DNA of 64,000 nucleotides, taken from NCBI GenBank assembly GCA_965153455.1, contig OZ234493.1:16172213-16236212 (forward strand), written 5' to 3'. The notes below the pieces were generated by a model, which did no database searches, had not been told where the DNA came from, and was given only the letters and a program-made list of their open reading frames with translations. Source of the stretch: Sphagnum compactum. Its lineage: Eukaryota; Bryophyta; Sphagnopsida; Sphagnales. Each line of letters begins with the position of its first letter. The first letter of the stretch is position 1. The position numbers were made by a program, and so were the translations under genes. Shown piece after piece: positions 61,444 through 64,000 of the stretch.

Positions 61444-62040
61444 TTGTACATTCCTGATTCAGAATGGTGTACTTTAGAATGTGCTTTGTATCAGAGCCAA
61501 CTTAACATGTTGGGGTTGGTGTAAGTAAGTATCGTGAAGTAGCAGATACGGACTGAGTGTGGAATTCAAGAGTGTCAGTCCTCATGACTCTTCATACTCC
61601 TTTACAACTCATCAACTCATTTTACTTACTCTGAACAAACCAAAGACTAATTTTTTATTATATTGAAGTGTAGGGTAAATTGCAGGGTAACAGCTAAGGA
61701 GCAGAAACGTTCCCAAAATAGCCCCCAGCTCCTTGCAAGCCCAATTTTGGTAATGCTTTCTTGCCCGTGAGAGAATTGAAAGAAGGGGAAAAGCGAGAGT
61801 TTTTATGAATACAGAACACTTGCTCCTGAAGTAGAGGAATGATTGTGCACTATAATGTGCCTTCCAATTAGGGTGGTCTGGGTGTTCACTTATTGGCTAC
61901 TGATTGGTGATGGGTGGTTCTACCTTCCTAAAATTCTAAAGGGTTCACAAAACAAGTTTGATTGTTTTTCACCTTTTCTCAAACACTTTCTTTTTTAACA
62001 ACTTTTCCTAAGCTTGAAAGTTTTTTGCACATTGAAAAAT
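58641..62040. other. Long intergenic stretch without a supported gene
   Basis: An ATT run lies at 58834-58856, a 19-G run at 59492-59510, and TA then TG runs at 61412-61442. A weak direct duplication (ggagttatttatt.gg..ttattttat) occurs near 58965 and 59142. Short open frames such as 60001-60210 (-) have no recognised domain. Confidence 0.45.
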
Positions 62041-62283
62041 TAAACATTAACCTTGCCTGCTGTCCCCCAGGGAAACCCAGTCTGGTCACCCTGCTGCCAG
62101 GAATGGGCAGCCCTAAATGGAACCAAAAAAAACTCAAAACCAATGGTAGAAAAAGTAAATTTTTTATTACCTTGTCTGCTGTCTGCACTCTGTACGTCTG
62201 TCTATCCCCCAGAGAAACCCCTTAGCCTGGTCACCCTGCTGCCAGAAAAGGGCAGAGTTAGCGAAACCAACAAAAAAAACTGA
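62041..62283 (+). repeat. Two-copy tandem duplication, ~120-bp unit
   Basis: cttgcctgctgtc..ccccagggaaaccc..ctggtcaccctgctgccag..gggcag..aacc(a)aaaaaaaac occurs at about 62042-62135. It recurs at 62163-62282 with a ~20-base insertion (tgcactctgtacgtctgtct). No gene is seen. Confidence 0.75.
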
Positions 62284-62339
62284 ATACCAAAAGACGGGCA
62301 GGAGGAACAAAAAAATGAAGAAAGGGGGAGTTAGGGGGA

Positions 62340-62989
62340 TTGTGATGTGGGAACGGGGTCCGGGGAGCGGAGATGCACGGGGGAACTGGAGAACGTATCC
62401 ACGATGGGGGCAGAAAGCCCGTGCCCGCCACTCGCCTCCCGCCGCCTATATTTCATCCTTTACCACAAAGGCCACAGAGCTGCAAAGTCGCCAAGCTGCT
62501 GAGATTTCCTCTTCCTTTTTCTATCATTTGCTGCTGCTCCTTCTGTTGTTGTTTGTTGTGTCGTGCTCCAGTGCTGCTGTTGCTGCCTGCAGTCCATGAT
62601 CGTTTGTCGTCAGCTACTGCTCCTGTTCCTTGTTGCAGATCCTTTGCACAACACCCATTTGTTGTAAAAGAAGCAGCTCTCTGCTTTGTGTGCGGAAAAC
62701 TCGCTGGAGAAAATAAGTCGACAGCAGTCTTTTCTTCTGTCGTGGTCTCGCCTCTTCTTCTTCTTCTTCTTCTTCTTGTGTTATATACTGTTGTAGTAGG
62801 TTGTCCGCTCTCATTTTCCCTCCTGCATCTGTTTTCCCCCCACCCCCTTTTGTTTAGCAGGTAGCTCCAAAAGTGTCTGCATTGTGCACATACGCCGTCG
62901 TCGTACTTGTTGCAATTTGCAAGCACGGTTTGGAGTTTAGTGAATCTGAGAGCAGTCGTGGTTGGTCTTGTTCTGAGAGAGAGAGAGAG

Positions 62990-63049
<60 letters not shown>

Positions 63050-63278
63050 TAATTCTTTATAACGGGGCAATGCATGGTTTTCTAAAGGATTCTGCATGGT
63101 TCACGCGGACTTGAGTTCTTCGTGTTGAGGATGTATATTCTGCTGGATACTGCGTTGAAGAGCTGGCAATCACTAAGAGCTCCACGACCTGCTAAGGTGT
63201 CCTTTCTAGGTATCTAGAGACCCTGAGACAAAGTTCTTTTTCTGGAGGAATCATCCTGTTGGATCTACCCAGAACTCC
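62340..63278 (+). promoter_or_regulatory. Promoter and long GA-rich 5' leader of the ACR gene
   Basis: GC-rich block 62340-62450. A possible TATA box (ctatatttc) lies at 62446-62454, then pyrimidine-rich tracts, a TTC run at 62753-62777 and a 73-base GA run at 62975-63047 with a single C interruption. If transcription starts near 62480 the leader is about 800 bases, possibly containing an intron. GA-rich leader repeats are known binding sites of plant BBR/BPC factors. Long low-complexity open frames here are by-products of these repeats. Confidence 0.45.
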
Positions 63279-64000
63279 ATGGCGGCTCCTGGCATTGCAT
63301 CTGGAAGCTGGCCCTACTTTGATCCTGACTATGAAACCAGCGGGCCTCGCTTCAATCCTCCTAGGTATGACATTCCTGCAACCCACCGCCGGTAGCATGG
63401 TGATAACATCATTCAAGCTCTTCTTTCTCATGGGTTGCTTGTGCTTGTGGTGCAGAGTCGTAGTTGACAACGATGCATTCGAGGATGTTACAGTCGTGAA
63501 GGTACTAGGTTTCCTCTTCTTCTTGTTCCTTGAAGCTGATGCTGGTGTTCCTAGCTAGGACAATGCTGCTGCCTTGTACTGTGAAGTCGCTGGATCTTAC
63601 TACGAGCATCATCATCTGACTGCTGTTGCCGCTGGAAATGTGACAAAACAGTTCCACAGCGCTAACAGACACAGAATTCTTCTCAGCGTTGTACAAGTTC
63701 TCACTGATCTCGAGTTGGCCATATCCAAAGCTTATATCTCTTCCGATGGCGGATGGTTTATGGATGGTATGTATGCTGCTCCACATGGAATCTTTTCTCT
63801 CAGCAAATCGTGAGGCTAAATCCTTCCTTGCGTCTGCAAATCTTCGACACATTCTTCCTCTTGATTCTCGATTTGTCACTGATTGTGCCTTTTTCTTGGC
63901 GCAGTGTTCCATGTGACAGACTTGTTCGGGAAGAAGGTCTCCGAGGACAGAATCATGAACTACATTCAGCAGGTCCGCGAAGACACCAGAAGCAGCAATT
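63279..64000 (+). CDS. ACT-domain-repeat (ACR) protein, 5' part, cut by the window end
   Basis: Coding exons 63279-63364, 63456-63501, 63652-63766 and 63905 to beyond 64000 join in phase (GT-AG) to 114 residues so far. MAAPGIASGSWPYFDPDYE then RFNPPRVVVDND is the conserved start of plant ACR proteins (WPYFDPEYE..., NPPRVxxDN). Exons 3-4 give SANRHRILLSVVQVLTDLEL, ISKAYISSDGGWFMD and VFHVTDLFGKKV, the first ACT domain (about residues 37-110). The family usually has four ACT domains and about 440-480 residues; the other three lie outside. ACT domains bind amino acids and the plant ACR proteins are thought to sense or regulate amino acid and nitrogen status. Two usual residues differ (FHSAN for VDSAN, LLS for LLE). 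No lesion is seen. The ATG is the first in frame with the conserved N-terminus. Confidence 0.9.

Noticed and set aside
62315-63097. Long low-complexity frames, up to 214 codons, in the ACR leader region
   Set aside because: Caused by GA, TTC and CTG-type tracts; residues are poly-Ser/Leu or poly-Arg with no domain.
1-64000. tRNA, rRNA or known small RNA genes
   Set aside because: I looked for GGTTCRANTCC-type B boxes with a matching A box and for rRNA core sequences and found no convincing case; a covariance-model scan would be decisive.

Overview
This is nuclear DNA of a land plant. The evidence is genes split by short GT-AG introns, products with plant homologues, interstitial CCCTAAA/TTTAGGG runs (the Arabidopsis-type telomere motif), many microsatellites, and a background of decayed plant-type transposons. 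I cannot place the species. The pogo-like and hAT relics resemble ones I associate with seed-free plants (mosses, lycophytes, ferns), but that is a weak inference. I see no tRNA, rRNA, CRISPR array or bacterial operon.

Four protein-coding genes can be supported. (1) A complete eight-exon gene for mitochondrial-type lipid-A-disaccharide synthase LpxB (7056-10351, +). (2) A two-exon gene for a secreted or membrane-anchored eight-cysteine (nsLTP-like) protein (13369-14434, -). (3) A single-exon twin-CX9C (CHCH) protein of the CHCHD2/Mix17 type (47483-47923, -). (4) The first four coding exons of an ACR-type ACT-domain-repeat protein, running off the right edge (63279-64000, +). The four are not functionally linked. 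Each sits in its own small gene-like island, and the rest is repeat-rich intergenic DNA.

Layout: 1-6.8 kb is repetitive intergenic DNA, with a G-rich GGGCTA-type block, a ~127-bp tandem repeat and ends of a dispersed element. 7-10.4 kb holds LpxB. 10.4-13.1 kb is anonymous. 13.1-14.5 kb holds the eight-cysteine gene, whose 3' coding end is tandemly repeated into its downstream flank. 15.2-18.4 kb has a hAT relic. 18.4-36 kb is intergenic, with a hAT terminus, a MITE with near-perfect 35-bp inverted repeats, telomere-like hairpin repeats and a ~435-bp repeat family. 36.6-42.6 kb has a PPR relic, a DUF4216 (CACTA-type) relic, a nearly full-length but broken pogo/Tigger-like transposase and a ~1-kb 23-bp minisatellite. 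42.6-47.5 kb is anonymous. 47.5-47.9 kb holds the CHCH gene. 50-57.6 kb is dense in retroelement and hAT relics. 58-58.6 kb is an irregular tandem array. 62.3-64 kb is the GA-rich leader and 5' end of the ACR gene.

No clearly undescribed biological system is evident. The most unusual items are the stop-codon-containing tandem repeat at the 3' end of the eight-cysteine gene, that gene's combination of an eight-cysteine domain with a C-terminal transmembrane anchor, and the pogo-minisatellite pair.
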